A DNA stretch of 64,000 bases from DASQPA01 sp035644215 (GTDB lineage: Bacteria; Acidobacteriota; Thermoanaerobaculia; Multivoradales; UBA5704). Within the stretch, counting starts at the first letter, position 1; each line of letters opens with the position of its first letter. The stretch spans positions 22,977 through 86,976 of the forward strand of contig DASQPA010000125.1 of assembly GCA_035644215.1 (NCBI GenBank). Direction: 5' to 3'. Positions 51,863 to 60,616 of the stretch are shown one piece after another. The position numbers and the translations under genes were made by a program. The notes under the pieces are model-generated. The model worked only from the letters and a program-made list of their open reading frames with translations, was not told the DNA's origin and ran no database searches.

Positions 51863-53034
51863 GGGTCCTCCACGTCGTCCCCACCTACCTGCCGGCCTGG
51901 CGCCATGGCGGGCCGATCCTCGCCGTCCACGGCCTGGCGAAAGCGCTCGCGGCACGCGGTCACGCGGTCACCGTCTTCACCACCGACGTCCATGGGGCCG
52001 AGCGGCTGGACGTCCCCCTCGCCACGCCGGTTCCGATCGACGGGGTCTCCGTTCAATACTTCCCCGTGCGCTTACCCCGCCGGCTCTATCGGTCACCTGC
52101 CCTGGCAGCCGCCCTCGCCCGCCAGCTGCCGGAGATCGATCTCGTGCACCTGCATTCAGTCTTCCTCTGGCCGACCTTCACCGCCGCCCGCGCCGCCTGC
52201 CGCGCCGGGGTGCCCTATCTCCTGGCACCGCGCGGCATGTTGGTCGGCGACCTGCTGCGCCGCCGCGGCCGGCTGCGCAAACGCCTGTGGATCGAGCTCG
52301 TCGAGCGGCGCACGATCGCGCGGGCGGCGGGGCTTCATGTCACCAGCGAGCTGGAGGCGGCGGAGGTCGCCCGGCTCGGCCTCTCCCTCCCCCCCCTCCA
52401 CCTCGTGCCCAACGGGGTCGAGCCCGCGAACCTGCCGGCGAACGCCGTTCTCTCCCCCGCCGTTCGTGCGGCGCTCGCCCGGCCTCCCCTCCTCCTCTAC
52501 CTCGGGCGGGTGAGCTGGAAGAAGGGGCTCGATCGCCTGCTCCCGGCCCTCGCCCAGGTCCCCGGGGCGACCCTGGCCATCGCCGGCAACGACGAGGAGG
52601 ATTACCAGGGTCGGCTGGAGCGGCTCGCCCAGGAGGCCGGAGTAACGGAACGGGTGCTTTTCCTGGGCGGCGTGCACGGCGCGGACAAGGCCGCCCTCCT
52701 CCACGGTGCCGCCGCGCTCGTCCTCCCCTCCTACTCGGAGAACTTCGGCAACGCCGTCCTGGAGGCGATGGCCGCGGGCCGCCCCGTCGTCGTCACCTCG
52801 GAGGTGGGGCTCGCCGGGGTGGTCGAGGAGACCGGGGCCGGCCTCGTCGCGGCCGGCGATCCCGCCGTGCTGGGGGCCGCCCTGCGGGAGCTGCTGGCCG
52901 ATCCCGAACGCTGCCGGGAGATGGGCCGGCGGGGAGCGGAAGCGGCCGAGCAACGCTTCGGCTGGGGAGGGATCGCAGCCCGGATGGAGGAGGTCTACTC
53001 CGCCGTCCTCGCCGGCCGGAGGGCAGCGCCGTGA
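51859..53034 (+). CDS. Family 4 glycosyltransferase
   Basis: 391 residues from GTG (GTGA overlap). VLHVVPTYLPAWRHGGPILA, then 'APRGMLVGDLLRRRGRLRK' and LLYLGRVSWKKGLDRLLPAL, with SYSENFGNAVLEAMAAG. The 'PRGML' element is typical of WcaI/EpsD-like GT4 members. Confidence 0.86.
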   Translation: MRVLHVVPTYLPAWRHGGPILAVHGLAKALAARGHAVTVFTTDVHGAERLDVPLATPVPIDGVSVQYFPVRLPRRLYRSPALAAALARQLPEIDLVHLHSVFLWPTFTAARAACRAGVPYLLAPRGMLVGDLLRRRGRLRKRLWIELVERRTIARAAGLHVTSELEAAEVARLGLSLPPLHLVPNGVEPANLPANAVLSPAVRAALARPPLLLYLGRVSWKKGLDRLLPALAQVPGATLAIAGNDEEDYQGRLERLAQEAGVTERVLFLGGVHGADKAALLHGAAALVLPSYSENFGNAVLEAMAAGRPVVVTSEVGLAGVVEETGAGLVAAGDPAVLGAALRELLADPERCREMGRRGAEAAEQRFGWGGIAARMEEVYSAVLAGRRAAP

Positions 53035-54206
53035 GGATCACCTTCCTGGTCGAGCGGCCGACCCAGTTCGAGGCCCCGTTCTTCCGTTACGTGGCGCAGG
53101 CGGCGGGTACCTCCGGGGACGAGCACGAGCTGCGCGTCCTCTTCACCGGCGAGGAGGTCGGCCGCCCGGTCTTCGACCCCGAGCTGGGGCAAGAAATCGC
53201 CTGGGGATTCGACCTCCTCGCCGGCTACCCCCACGCGATCGTCCCGGCGCGCGGCCGGGGCCGCTGGCTCGCCCGCGCGATCTCCCGCGAGAGCTGCGAC
53301 CTGCTGATCGTCAACGGCTATACCCGATGGGTTTACCTGCTCGCGGCGGCCCTCGCCCGGCGCGCCGGGGTCCCCACGGCCCTGCGCCTCGACTCCGTCC
53401 TCTGGGACGCCGCCGCCGGCCCGGGGAGGGGCAAGCCGCTCCTCTTCTCGCTCCTGCTGCTCCCTCTCTTCGACCTCTTCCTGGGGGTGGGGACCCTGAC
53501 CCTCGACTACCTCACCGCCTGCGGTGTCCCGGCCGAGCGGAGGGGCCTCTTCCCCTACGCGGTGGACGTCGAACACTTCCGCGCCGCCTCCCATCTGGGT
53601 GCCGACGAACGAGCAGCGGCCCGCGAGCGGCTCGGGATGCCCGCCGGCTCGAACGGCGCGAAGGCCGTGCTCGCCGTCGCCAAGCTCGCCCCGCGCGAGG
53701 CGCCGTGGGATCTTCTCCGCGCCCTCCCGTTCCTTCCAGGCGACGTACGCCTGCTCCTGGCCGGGGATGGCCCGGCGCGGGCCGATCTCGAGAGACTGGC
53801 CGCCGAGCTCGGCCCAGACCGGGTCCGCTTCCTGGGCTATGTCCCGTATGGCGAGCTCCCCGCGCTCTACGCCGCCGCCGACCTCTTCGTCCATCCGGTC
53901 CGCGAGGAGCGCTGGGGCGTCTCGGTCGCCGAGGCGCTCGCCTGCGGCCTGCCGGTCGTCACCTCCTCGCGGGTCGGGGCCGCCCACGACCTCGTGATCC
54001 CGGGGGGAAACGGCGCGGTCTACCCGGCCGGCGAGCCGCGACAGCTGGCGCAGTGCATCGCGGAGGCCCTCGCCCTCGACCCCGGGCGGATCGCGGCGAC
54101 GAGCCGCGCGGTCCTCGCCCGCTGGGACTACCCCGCCGCCTGGCGGTCGCTCGCCGAGGCCACCGCCCGCGCCTTGGGCCCCCTCTCAGGAGACCTCGCT
54201 GGATGA
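53031..54206 (+). CDS. Family 4 glycosyltransferase
   Basis: 391 residues from GTG (GTGA overlap). ITFLVERPTQFEAPFFRYVA at the start, donor domain KAVLAVAKLAPREAPWDLL, and VREERWGVSVAEALACG. A strongly hydrophobic stretch (LLFSLLLLPLFDLFLG, about 140-157) may associate with the membrane. Confidence 0.84.
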   Translation: MRITFLVERPTQFEAPFFRYVAQAAGTSGDEHELRVLFTGEEVGRPVFDPELGQEIAWGFDLLAGYPHAIVPARGRGRWLARAISRESCDLLIVNGYTRWVYLLAAALARRAGVPTALRLDSVLWDAAAGPGRGKPLLFSLLLLPLFDLFLGVGTLTLDYLTACGVPAERRGLFPYAVDVEHFRAASHLGADERAAARERLGMPAGSNGAKAVLAVAKLAPREAPWDLLRALPFLPGDVRLLLAGDGPARADLERLAAELGPDRVRFLGYVPYGELPALYAAADLFVHPVREERWGVSVAEALACGLPVVTSSRVGAAHDLVIPGGNGAVYPAGEPRQLAQCIAEALALDPGRIAATSRAVLARWDYPAAWRSLAEATARALGPLSGDLAG

Positions 54207-55069
54207 TCCCCCTGACCGTTCTCGTCGTCACCCGCAACGAGGAGCGAAACGTCGAGCGCTGCCTGCTTTCCGTCCACGGCTTCGCCGACCAGATCTTCGT
54301 CCTCGATTCAGAGAGCGGCGACCGGACCAGGAACCTCGCCTGCCGCTACGCCGACTCGATCGTCGAGCTGCTTTACGACCACACCCGCATCATCCCCTGG
54401 ATCTTCCAGTGGGGGTTGGATCACCTGCCCATCAAGAACGAGTGGGTGCTGATCCTGGAAGCCGATCAGGCGCTGCCGCCGGACCTCCGCGCCGAGATCG
54501 CGGCGCTCCTCGACCGCGGGCGGAGCGGAGATATTGCCGAGGACGGCTTCTACATCCGCCGCCGCCAGATCTTCCGCGGCCATCCCATCCGCTTCGGCGG
54601 CTACGGCAGCAAGTACCTCCTGAAGCTGTTCCGGCGCAGCCGCTCCTCTCTCGATCCGGTCGAGCAGGACACCCGCGTCTACGTGCGCGGCAAGGTCGGC
54701 CGGCTGCGGAGGCCGCTCGAAGAATGGAACAAGAAAGAAGACGAGATCCTCTTCTACCTGGAAAAACACCTGCGCTACGCCGAGGCTTTCGCCCGCGAGG
54801 AGCTCCTCAGGCGGCGGACGAGCTTACCCTGGAAGCTCACCCCGCGCTTTTTCGGCACCGCGGACGAGAGGACCCTGTGGCTCAAAACCCGCTACTACCG
54901 AATACCACTCTTCCTGCGGCCGGCGCTCTACTTCCTCTATCGTTACTTCTTCCTGCTCGGGATTCTGGACGGCGGCACCGGCTTCCTCTTCCACTTCCTC
55001 CAGGCCTTCTGGTTCCGGCTGATCGTCGACGTTCGGCTGGCGGAGCTGCTGCGCGAGGAGACGAGGTGA
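54203..55069 (+). CDS. Family 2 glycosyltransferase
   Basis: 288 residues. GT-A fold: TVLVVTRNEERNVERCLLSV, DSESGDRT, and the metal-binding EADQAL in place of DxD. It resembles WaaE/KdtX-type beta-glycosyltransferases. A C-terminal hydrophobic hairpin (LRPALYFLYRYFFLLG, HFLQAFWF) anchors it. ATGA overlap with the previous gene. Confidence 0.86.
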   Translation: MIPLTVLVVTRNEERNVERCLLSVHGFADQIFVLDSESGDRTRNLACRYADSIVELLYDHTRIIPWIFQWGLDHLPIKNEWVLILEADQALPPDLRAEIAALLDRGRSGDIAEDGFYIRRRQIFRGHPIRFGGYGSKYLLKLFRRSRSSLDPVEQDTRVYVRGKVGRLRRPLEEWNKKEDEILFYLEKHLRYAEAFAREELLRRRTSLPWKLTPRFFGTADERTLWLKTRYYRIPLFLRPALYFLYRYFFLLGILDGGTGFLFHFLQAFWFRLIVDVRLAELLREETR

Positions 55070-55070
55070 G

Positions 55071-56840
55071 ATGAGGCGCATCCTCGGTCTTTCCGCCTTC
55101 CATGCCGACGCCTCGGCCGCCGCCGTCCAAGACGGCCGCTTCGTCGCCGGAGTCGAGGAGGAGCGTTTCCGCCGGATCAAGCACTGGGCCGGCTTCCCCG
55201 AACAAGCCCTCCGTTTCTGCCTCTCCGAGCTGGGGGGAGACCTGGCCGCGGTCTCCGACCTTGCCGTGTCGCGCCAGCCGCGCGCCTACCTTCTGCGCAA
55301 GGTAGCCCTCGCCCTCACCCACCCACGGAGCCTCGGCCGCGTCGCCTCGCGGGTGAAGAACCTGGCACAGATCGGCTCGCTCGAAGAGCGCATCGCCCGC
55401 ACCCTGGGGAATGGCAACCCGGGGCCTGCGCCGCGCCTCCACAGCGTCGAGCACCACCTGGCCCACATCGGCTCGGCCTTCTTCTGCTCCCCTTTCGAAG
55501 AGGCCCTCTGTCTCACCGTGGACGGCTTCGGCGACTTCGTTTCCACCATGCTGGCAGTGGGCCGGGGAAGCTCGGTCGAGGTCCTGCAGCGGGTCTGCTT
55601 CCCGCACTCGCTGGGGCTCTTCTACACCGCCCTCACCCAGTTCCTCGGCTTCCTCCATTTCGGCGACGAGTACAAGGTGATGGGGCTCGCGGCCTACGGC
55701 GAGCCCTCCTTCGCCGCCCCGCTCCGGCAGGTCGTGCCGGCGCGCCCCGACGGCACCTTCCGGCTCGACCTGCGCTACTTCCGCCACCTCTCGGAAGGGG
55801 TCGAAATGAGTTGGGAGGATGGCGCGCCGACCCAGGGGATCGTCTTCACTCCCGCGCTCGAGGCGCTGCTCGGGCCGCGGCGCCGGCCGGACGAGGCGCT
55901 CACCCAGCGGCACAAGGACCTTGCCGCCTCCCTGCAGCAGGTCTATGAGGAACGCTTCTTCGCCCTCGTGCGGGCGCTCCAGAAACGGGTGGGGTTGAAG
56001 CGGCTCACCCTGGCCGGCGGCTGCGCCATGAACTCTCTGGCGAATGGTAAGCTCTTCGGCGAGACCGACATCGAAGAGGTTTACATCCAGGCCGCGGCCG
56101 GCGACGCGGGAACGGCCCTGGGCGCCGCCCTCTACGTTCACCACGCCGTACTCGGCGGGCGCCGGGATTTCGTGATGGATCACTGCTACTGGGGGCCACG
56201 CTATGGCACGGAGGCGATCCGGCAGGCCCTCGCCGAACGGCTGCCGGAGTCCGCAGGCCGCGACGGCACCTACGGCGAGATCCGAGTGGAGACCCTGGCC
56301 GACGAGGATCGCCTGACGGCGACCACTGCCCGGGCGCTCGCCGCCGGCGCGGTCGTCGGGTGGTACCAGGGGCGTTCGGAGTGGGGGCCGCGCGCCCTGG
56401 GGAACCGCTCGATCCTCGCCGATCCAAGGCGGAGTGACATGAAAGATCTCCTGAACCTCAAGATCAAGCGCCGCGAGTCATTCCGTCCCTTCGCCCCCTC
56501 GATCCTCGAAGAGCGCACGGCGGAGTGGTTCACGATCGATTACCCCGACCCTTTCATGATCAAGGTCTATCCCATCCGCCCGGAAAAGCGGCCGCTCCTC
56601 CCGGCAGTCACCCACGTCGACGGCACCGGCCGCCTGCAGACGGTCTCGGCGCGCACCAACCCGCGCTACTGGAAGCTGATCCATGCCTTCGAGCGGGAGA
56701 CCGGGGTGCCGATGCTCCTCAACACCTCCTTCAACGAAAACGAGCCGATCGTCAACACCCCCGGGGAGGCGCTCGACTGCTTCCTGCGAACCCGCATGGA
56801 CCGCTTGGTCCTTGGCAACGTCGTGATCGCTCGCTTCTGA
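55071..56840 (+). CDS. NodU/CmcH-type carbamoyltransferase
   Basis: 589 residues. N-terminal Kae1-like domain: ILGLSAFHADASAAAV, VEHHLAHIGSAF (metal-binding His pair) and LTVDGFGDFVS. C-terminal YrdC-like domain: GWYQGRSEWGPRALGNRSIL. It transfers a carbamoyl group from carbamoyl phosphate to a hydroxyl, with a carbamoyl-adenylate intermediate. In this locus the acceptor is probably a sugar. Starts one base after the GT2 stop with GAGGTGAG as SD. Confidence 0.88.
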   Translation: MRRILGLSAFHADASAAAVQDGRFVAGVEEERFRRIKHWAGFPEQALRFCLSELGGDLAAVSDLAVSRQPRAYLLRKVALALTHPRSLGRVASRVKNLAQIGSLEERIARTLGNGNPGPAPRLHSVEHHLAHIGSAFFCSPFEEALCLTVDGFGDFVSTMLAVGRGSSVEVLQRVCFPHSLGLFYTALTQFLGFLHFGDEYKVMGLAAYGEPSFAAPLRQVVPARPDGTFRLDLRYFRHLSEGVEMSWEDGAPTQGIVFTPALEALLGPRRRPDEALTQRHKDLAASLQQVYEERFFALVRALQKRVGLKRLTLAGGCAMNSLANGKLFGETDIEEVYIQAAAGDAGTALGAALYVHHAVLGGRRDFVMDHCYWGPRYGTEAIRQALAERLPESAGRDGTYGEIRVETLADEDRLTATTARALAAGAVVGWYQGRSEWGPRALGNRSILADPRRSDMKDLLNLKIKRRESFRPFAPSILEERTAEWFTIDYPDPFMIKVYPIRPEKRPLLPAVTHVDGTGRLQTVSARTNPRYWKLIHAFERETGVPMLLNTSFNENEPIVNTPGEALDCFLRTRMDRLVLGNVVIARF

Positions 56841-56849
56841 GGTGAAGCC

Positions 56850-57929
56850 ATGGTGAAACGTCTGCTGCGCGTCGTGGGCGGTTCGCTCCTCGGGTTCTTC
56901 GTCGTCTGGATCCTCGTCGAGGGTTTGAGCAGCATTGCCTATTTCACCATCCGCCTGATCCGCGATCGCGCCATCGCCGAGGAGCGGCACACCCGCTACG
57001 ACCCCGACCTCGGTTGGATCAACCTCCCCAACCTCCACGTCGCGGACATGTACGGGCCGGGCATCGATCTCCAGACGAACGCCCAGTCCTTCCGCAACCG
57101 TCAGGACATTCCAGCCCAAGCCCCGCCGGGCACGCTGCGGTTCCTCTGCTCCGGTGACTCCTTTACCCTGGGCTACGGCGTGAGCAACGATCACACCTGG
57201 TGCCAGGCTCTCGCCAGCTATGACCGGCGCTTCGAAGCGGTCAACATGGGGCAGGGAGGGTACGGCTTCGATCAGGCGTTCCTCTGGTTCCGGCGCGACG
57301 GGGCTCGCCTCGACCACCAGCTCCATCTCTTCGCCTTCATCACGGAAGACTTCCAGCGCATGCGGAGCGATCGTTTCATCGGCTACGGCAAACCGCTCCT
57401 GCATCTGGACGGCGGAGAGCTGGTGGTCGGCAACGTGCCGGTACCGCGGCGCATCCCTGTCTTTTCCTGGCTGGCCGCCCACCGTGGACATCTCGCCAAC
57501 CTGGCCTCGGTGCACCTCGGCCAAGCCGTCGCCGGCAAATTAGGCACGAACCGGCAGAGCCTGCCGGCGGCCGACGACCGCACATGGCAGCCGGTGGTGC
57601 GGAAAATCGTCGAGGAGCTCGTCGCGCTCAACCGCGCCAAGGGCAGCCGCCTCGTCCTCGTCCACCTGCCCACCCGGCAGGACTATCGCACCTGCGGCTC
57701 CGCGGGGTGGCAAGACTTCCTGGCCGAAACGTCGCGCCAGCTCGACGTGCCTCTCTTCGACCTGATTCCGGACCTGGGCGCGCTGCCTCCCGGAGAGGTC
57801 GACGGGATGTTCCTCGCGCCCGGCCAGGTGCAGTACTTCGGCGCCGCGGGGCACTACACCGAGCGGGGCAACGCCTGGGTCGCGAGCCTCCTCTACGCCC
57901 GGTTGAAGGCTCTCCCGGGAGGGATCTGA
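56850..57929 (+). CDS. Membrane-anchored SGNH hydrolase-like protein
   Basis: 359 residues. One N-terminal membrane helix (about 9-35), then an SGNH fold: block I CSGDSFTLGYG with Ser104, block II NMGQGGYGFDQ, and a final His335 in GHYTERGN. The usual Asp two to three residues before the His is not obvious (AAGH). Such proteins add or remove acyl groups on periplasmic glycans (AlgX/AlgJ-like). It follows the carbamoyltransferase by nine bases. Confidence 0.72.
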   Translation: MVKRLLRVVGGSLLGFFVVWILVEGLSSIAYFTIRLIRDRAIAEERHTRYDPDLGWINLPNLHVADMYGPGIDLQTNAQSFRNRQDIPAQAPPGTLRFLCSGDSFTLGYGVSNDHTWCQALASYDRRFEAVNMGQGGYGFDQAFLWFRRDGARLDHQLHLFAFITEDFQRMRSDRFIGYGKPLLHLDGGELVVGNVPVPRRIPVFSWLAAHRGHLANLASVHLGQAVAGKLGTNRQSLPAADDRTWQPVVRKIVEELVALNRAKGSRLVLVHLPTRQDYRTCGSAGWQDFLAETSRQLDVPLFDLIPDLGALPPGEVDGMFLAPGQVQYFGAAGHYTERGNAWVASLLYARLKALPGGI

Positions 57930-57947
57930 AGCCGTGGAGACCGCGTC

Positions 57948-58784
57948 GTGATCGCCCACCTGCTGCACCGCCTGGCCAAAGCCCAGATGAATTACCAGCA
58001 CCCGTTCGGCCTCCTGGCCCAGCGCCTCCTCGGCCGCCGGATCGTCACCGTCACCGACCGGGCGACGGGCCTCCGTTTCCGCTGCCGGCGGGGCGCCGAC
58101 CGGATGCTCGGCGAGATCTTCCACTCCCAGATCTACGACATCCCGACCGCGCCGGTCGAGAGCGGCGACGTGGTGGTCGACGTGGGCGCCAACCACGGTT
58201 TCACCAGCTGCTACTTCGCGCAGCGCGGTGCGACGGTGATCGCCTTCGAGCCCGATCCCGCCACCTACGGCTTTCTCGAGGCCAACGTCGCGGCCAACCG
58301 GCTGACCGACCGGATCCGCACCTTCCCCTCTGCCGTGGCCGGGCAGGAAGGGATCGCCCGGCTGCAGACAGCGGACGAGTTGGGGGGCGGCATGAGCACC
58401 CTCAACGATCAATTCGCCAACGCCCACGGATTGACGATCACGGGCACCGTCTCCGTGCGCACCGAGAGCCTCCCTGCGATCTTCTCCCGCCTGGAGCTCG
58501 ATCGGGTCCGGCTCTTGAAGCTCGACTGCGAGGGCAGCGAGCTCGACATCCTGCGCTCGCTCGACCCCGCCACCCGGGAGAAGATCGATTCGCTGGCGAT
58601 CGAGTACCACCCGGAAGCCTACCCGCTGACCGAGCTCGTCGATGTCCTGCTCGGCTGGACCGGCTTCCAGCTGTCGAAAGTGGTGACCCAGGAGGTCACG
58701 AACGCCAACCTGAACGTCGTCAGCGAACGGGCCATGCGGGAGTGGGCGCGCGGGACTCGAACGGGGATGGGATGCTCCACCTGA
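57948..58784 (+). CDS. FkbM family methyltransferase
   Basis: 278 residues from GTG. Motif I VVVDVGANHGFTSCYFA, then IAFEPDPATYGFLEANVAAN and LLKLDCEGSELDILRSL. Likely O-methylation of a sugar. Overlaps the next FkbM gene by 13 bases; the two are not close duplicates. Confidence 0.84.
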   Translation: MIAHLLHRLAKAQMNYQHPFGLLAQRLLGRRIVTVTDRATGLRFRCRRGADRMLGEIFHSQIYDIPTAPVESGDVVVDVGANHGFTSCYFAQRGATVIAFEPDPATYGFLEANVAANRLTDRIRTFPSAVAGQEGIARLQTADELGGGMSTLNDQFANAHGLTITGTVSVRTESLPAIFSRLELDRVRLLKLDCEGSELDILRSLDPATREKIDSLAIEYHPEAYPLTELVDVLLGWTGFQLSKVVTQEVTNANLNVVSERAMREWARGTRTGMGCST

Positions 58785-59659
58785 AGGCCCGTCTCCGCCG
58801 GCTCCTCACGGCACTCCACCTCACCGGCCTCTACTCCCTCTGGCACCGGCTTCTCGCCTGGGACCCCCGGCGCCTCCGGCGCGCCGCCCGCTTCCGGCGC
58901 TGCAACCGCGCTGCCGGGGCGGACGAAATCGTCCTCCGGCCCGGCCTCCGCCTCTCGATCGACCCGCGGTCGCGCGAGCCCTTCGAATGGTTCTGCTTTC
59001 GCTCGCTCGAAATGGCCGCGGAGCTCGACGCCTTCGTCCGGGAGATGGAGAAGCGCCGCCGCTTTCTCGACATTGGCGCCTGTCACGGCGTCTTCGCGCT
59101 CGCCTTCGCCCAAGGCCGGCCCGAGGCCCGCGCGCTGGCGCTCGAACCCTCCCCGCCGGCCCACGAGATCCTCGCCGGCAACGTCCTGCGCAACCATCTA
59201 AACAACGTCACCGTTCAGCAGGTAGCGGCCGGTGCCGCGCCCGGCCGGGTCCGCATGCGGCAGGTCTGGCACCACCTGGAGGCGATGCCGGCCATGCAGG
59301 AGGGACTGGCGGGACCCGCGGAGCCGGACGCGGCAGGGATCATCGAGCTGCCGGTGACGACCGTGGACGATCTCTGCGCCGGGCTCGGCTTTGCGCCAGA
59401 CCTGATGAAGATTGACGTCGAGGGCTACGAGCTGGCGGTGCTCGCAGGCGCCCGGCAGACGCTGGCGCGCAACCGTCCCCGGCTCTTCCTGGAGCTCCAT
59501 CCCGATCGCTTGCGCGAGCTGGGCGGCTCGGCGCGGGAGGTCGTCGGCCTGCTCGAAAGCCTCGGCTACCGCTTCCTGAGCCTCACCGGCACGCCGCTCC
59601 GCCCGGCGGCGGTGGCGGCGCGCGAGTCGGTCTCGCGGATCGTCTGCGCGGCGGACTAG
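58772..59659 (+). CDS. FkbM family methyltransferase
   Basis: 295 residues. A basic N-terminus (LKARLRRLLTALHLTGLYSL), motif I RFLDIGACHGVFALAFA, then LALEPSPPAHEILAGNVLRN and LMKIDVEGYELAVLAGARQT. It is the last plus-strand gene before the inverted GT gene, and the two stop codons share CTAG at 59656-59659. Confidence 0.84.
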   Translation: MLHLKARLRRLLTALHLTGLYSLWHRLLAWDPRRLRRAARFRRCNRAAGADEIVLRPGLRLSIDPRSREPFEWFCFRSLEMAAELDAFVREMEKRRRFLDIGACHGVFALAFAQGRPEARALALEPSPPAHEILAGNVLRNHLNNVTVQQVAAGAAPGRVRMRQVWHHLEAMPAMQEGLAGPAEPDAAGIIELPVTTVDDLCAGLGFAPDLMKIDVEGYELAVLAGARQTLARNRPRLFLELHPDRLRELGGSAREVVGLLESLGYRFLSLTGTPLRPAAVAARESVSRIVCAAD

Positions 59660-60531
59660 CGGCCGAAGAGCCGGGCGAGGCGGCGGCGAGCCTCGGTCCT
59701 GGCGAGCCCCCAGGGGGTCAGGCGCGAAGCCGGGAAACTCGCCATCGCGACCGGCTCGGCCGGCACCGGCCGGTCGCCCAGGGTCCGGACGAGCGGCCCG
59801 AGCAGCGCCCGCCGCGGGCTGACGAAATGGAGGGCGACCGCCCCCGCGTCCGGCTCCCGGCCGGGGACGGGAAAGCTCGCCAGCCGGGGATCGAGCAGCC
59901 GGCAGCCGGCCGTCCCGCCGAGGAGCGCCCAGGCGGTCTGTTCCACCCAGACCGGCGCGAAGCGGTACTCCGGGCGCCCGAGGAACCATTCGACGAGATC
60001 GGGATCGAAGCGATCCGTGCGGAAGCCGACGATCCCGGAATTGACCCGGGCGGCGAGGCGCAGGCGCGGCTCCCCGAGCAGGTGCCAGGAGCGGACCGAG
60101 TAGGCGTTCTGCGGATCGCTCATGAAGAGGGCGCCGGCACCCTCCGGCCATGCGAAGAGGCCGGAGAACGGGCGCAGGAAAAGGATGTCCGAATCGCAGT
60201 AGGCGAGCTCTCCGCCCGGGGCGAGGAGGGCGACGTCCAGGAGCTTCAGGCCCAGCGGGTTGTCGCGGCGGAAGGCGCGCGCGGCAGGGCGGGTGGCGAG
60301 GAGGTCGGCCAGCCGCTCGTCGGCTTCCGAACGCGACACCAGGGCCGGCTCGGCCAATCCCGCCGCCAGGCGCTCCCGGTCCTCCGCGGTCAGCGAGCCG
60401 TCGTCGTGCACCGTCAGGCGGAGCGGCTCGGCCGAGTACCGCAGGAGGCTCCCCAGGCAGAGGAGGGCCATCTCCACGTGGGCGTGGCCCAGGAGGGTGC
60501 TGACCTCGCGTGGTGCCGTCCTTGGAACCAT
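59656..60531 (-). CDS. GT8-like glycosyltransferase
   Basis: 291 residues, the only minus-strand gene in the locus. A DxD-type site lies in YCDSDILFLRPF (about 111-122) after a strand-rich N-terminus (LLGHAHVEMALLCLGSLL). A later RVNSGIVGF matches the 'NSG' element of GT8/nucleotide-diphospho-sugar transferases, and 'ALHFVSPRR' supplies a late His. A TAGAAT -10-like site lies just before its ATG. It ends convergently with the FkbM gene. Confidence 0.68.
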   Translation of the reverse strand: MVPRTAPREVSTLLGHAHVEMALLCLGSLLRYSAEPLRLTVHDDGSLTAEDRERLAAGLAEPALVSRSEADERLADLLATRPAARAFRRDNPLGLKLLDVALLAPGGELAYCDSDILFLRPFSGLFAWPEGAGALFMSDPQNAYSVRSWHLLGEPRLRLAARVNSGIVGFRTDRFDPDLVEWFLGRPEYRFAPVWVEQTAWALLGGTAGCRLLDPRLASFPVPGREPDAGAVALHFVSPRRALLGPLVRTLGDRPVPAEPVAMASFPASRLTPWGLARTEARRRLARLFGR

Positions 60532-60538
60532 TCCGCTG

Positions 60539-60544
60539 ATTCTA
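60539..60544 (-). promoter_or_regulatory. TAGAAT -10-like site for the GT8-like gene
   Basis: On the minus strand TAGAAT ends eight bases before the ATG (60531) with no SD between, giving a leaderless arrangement like that at 5600-5617. Confidence 0.3.
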
Positions 60545-60616
60545 TGCCCTTCGCCATGTTAGACTTCCGTCACCCGCTCACCCCGTGATCGAGCCGCATC
60601 TAGGGAGATTTGGTCC

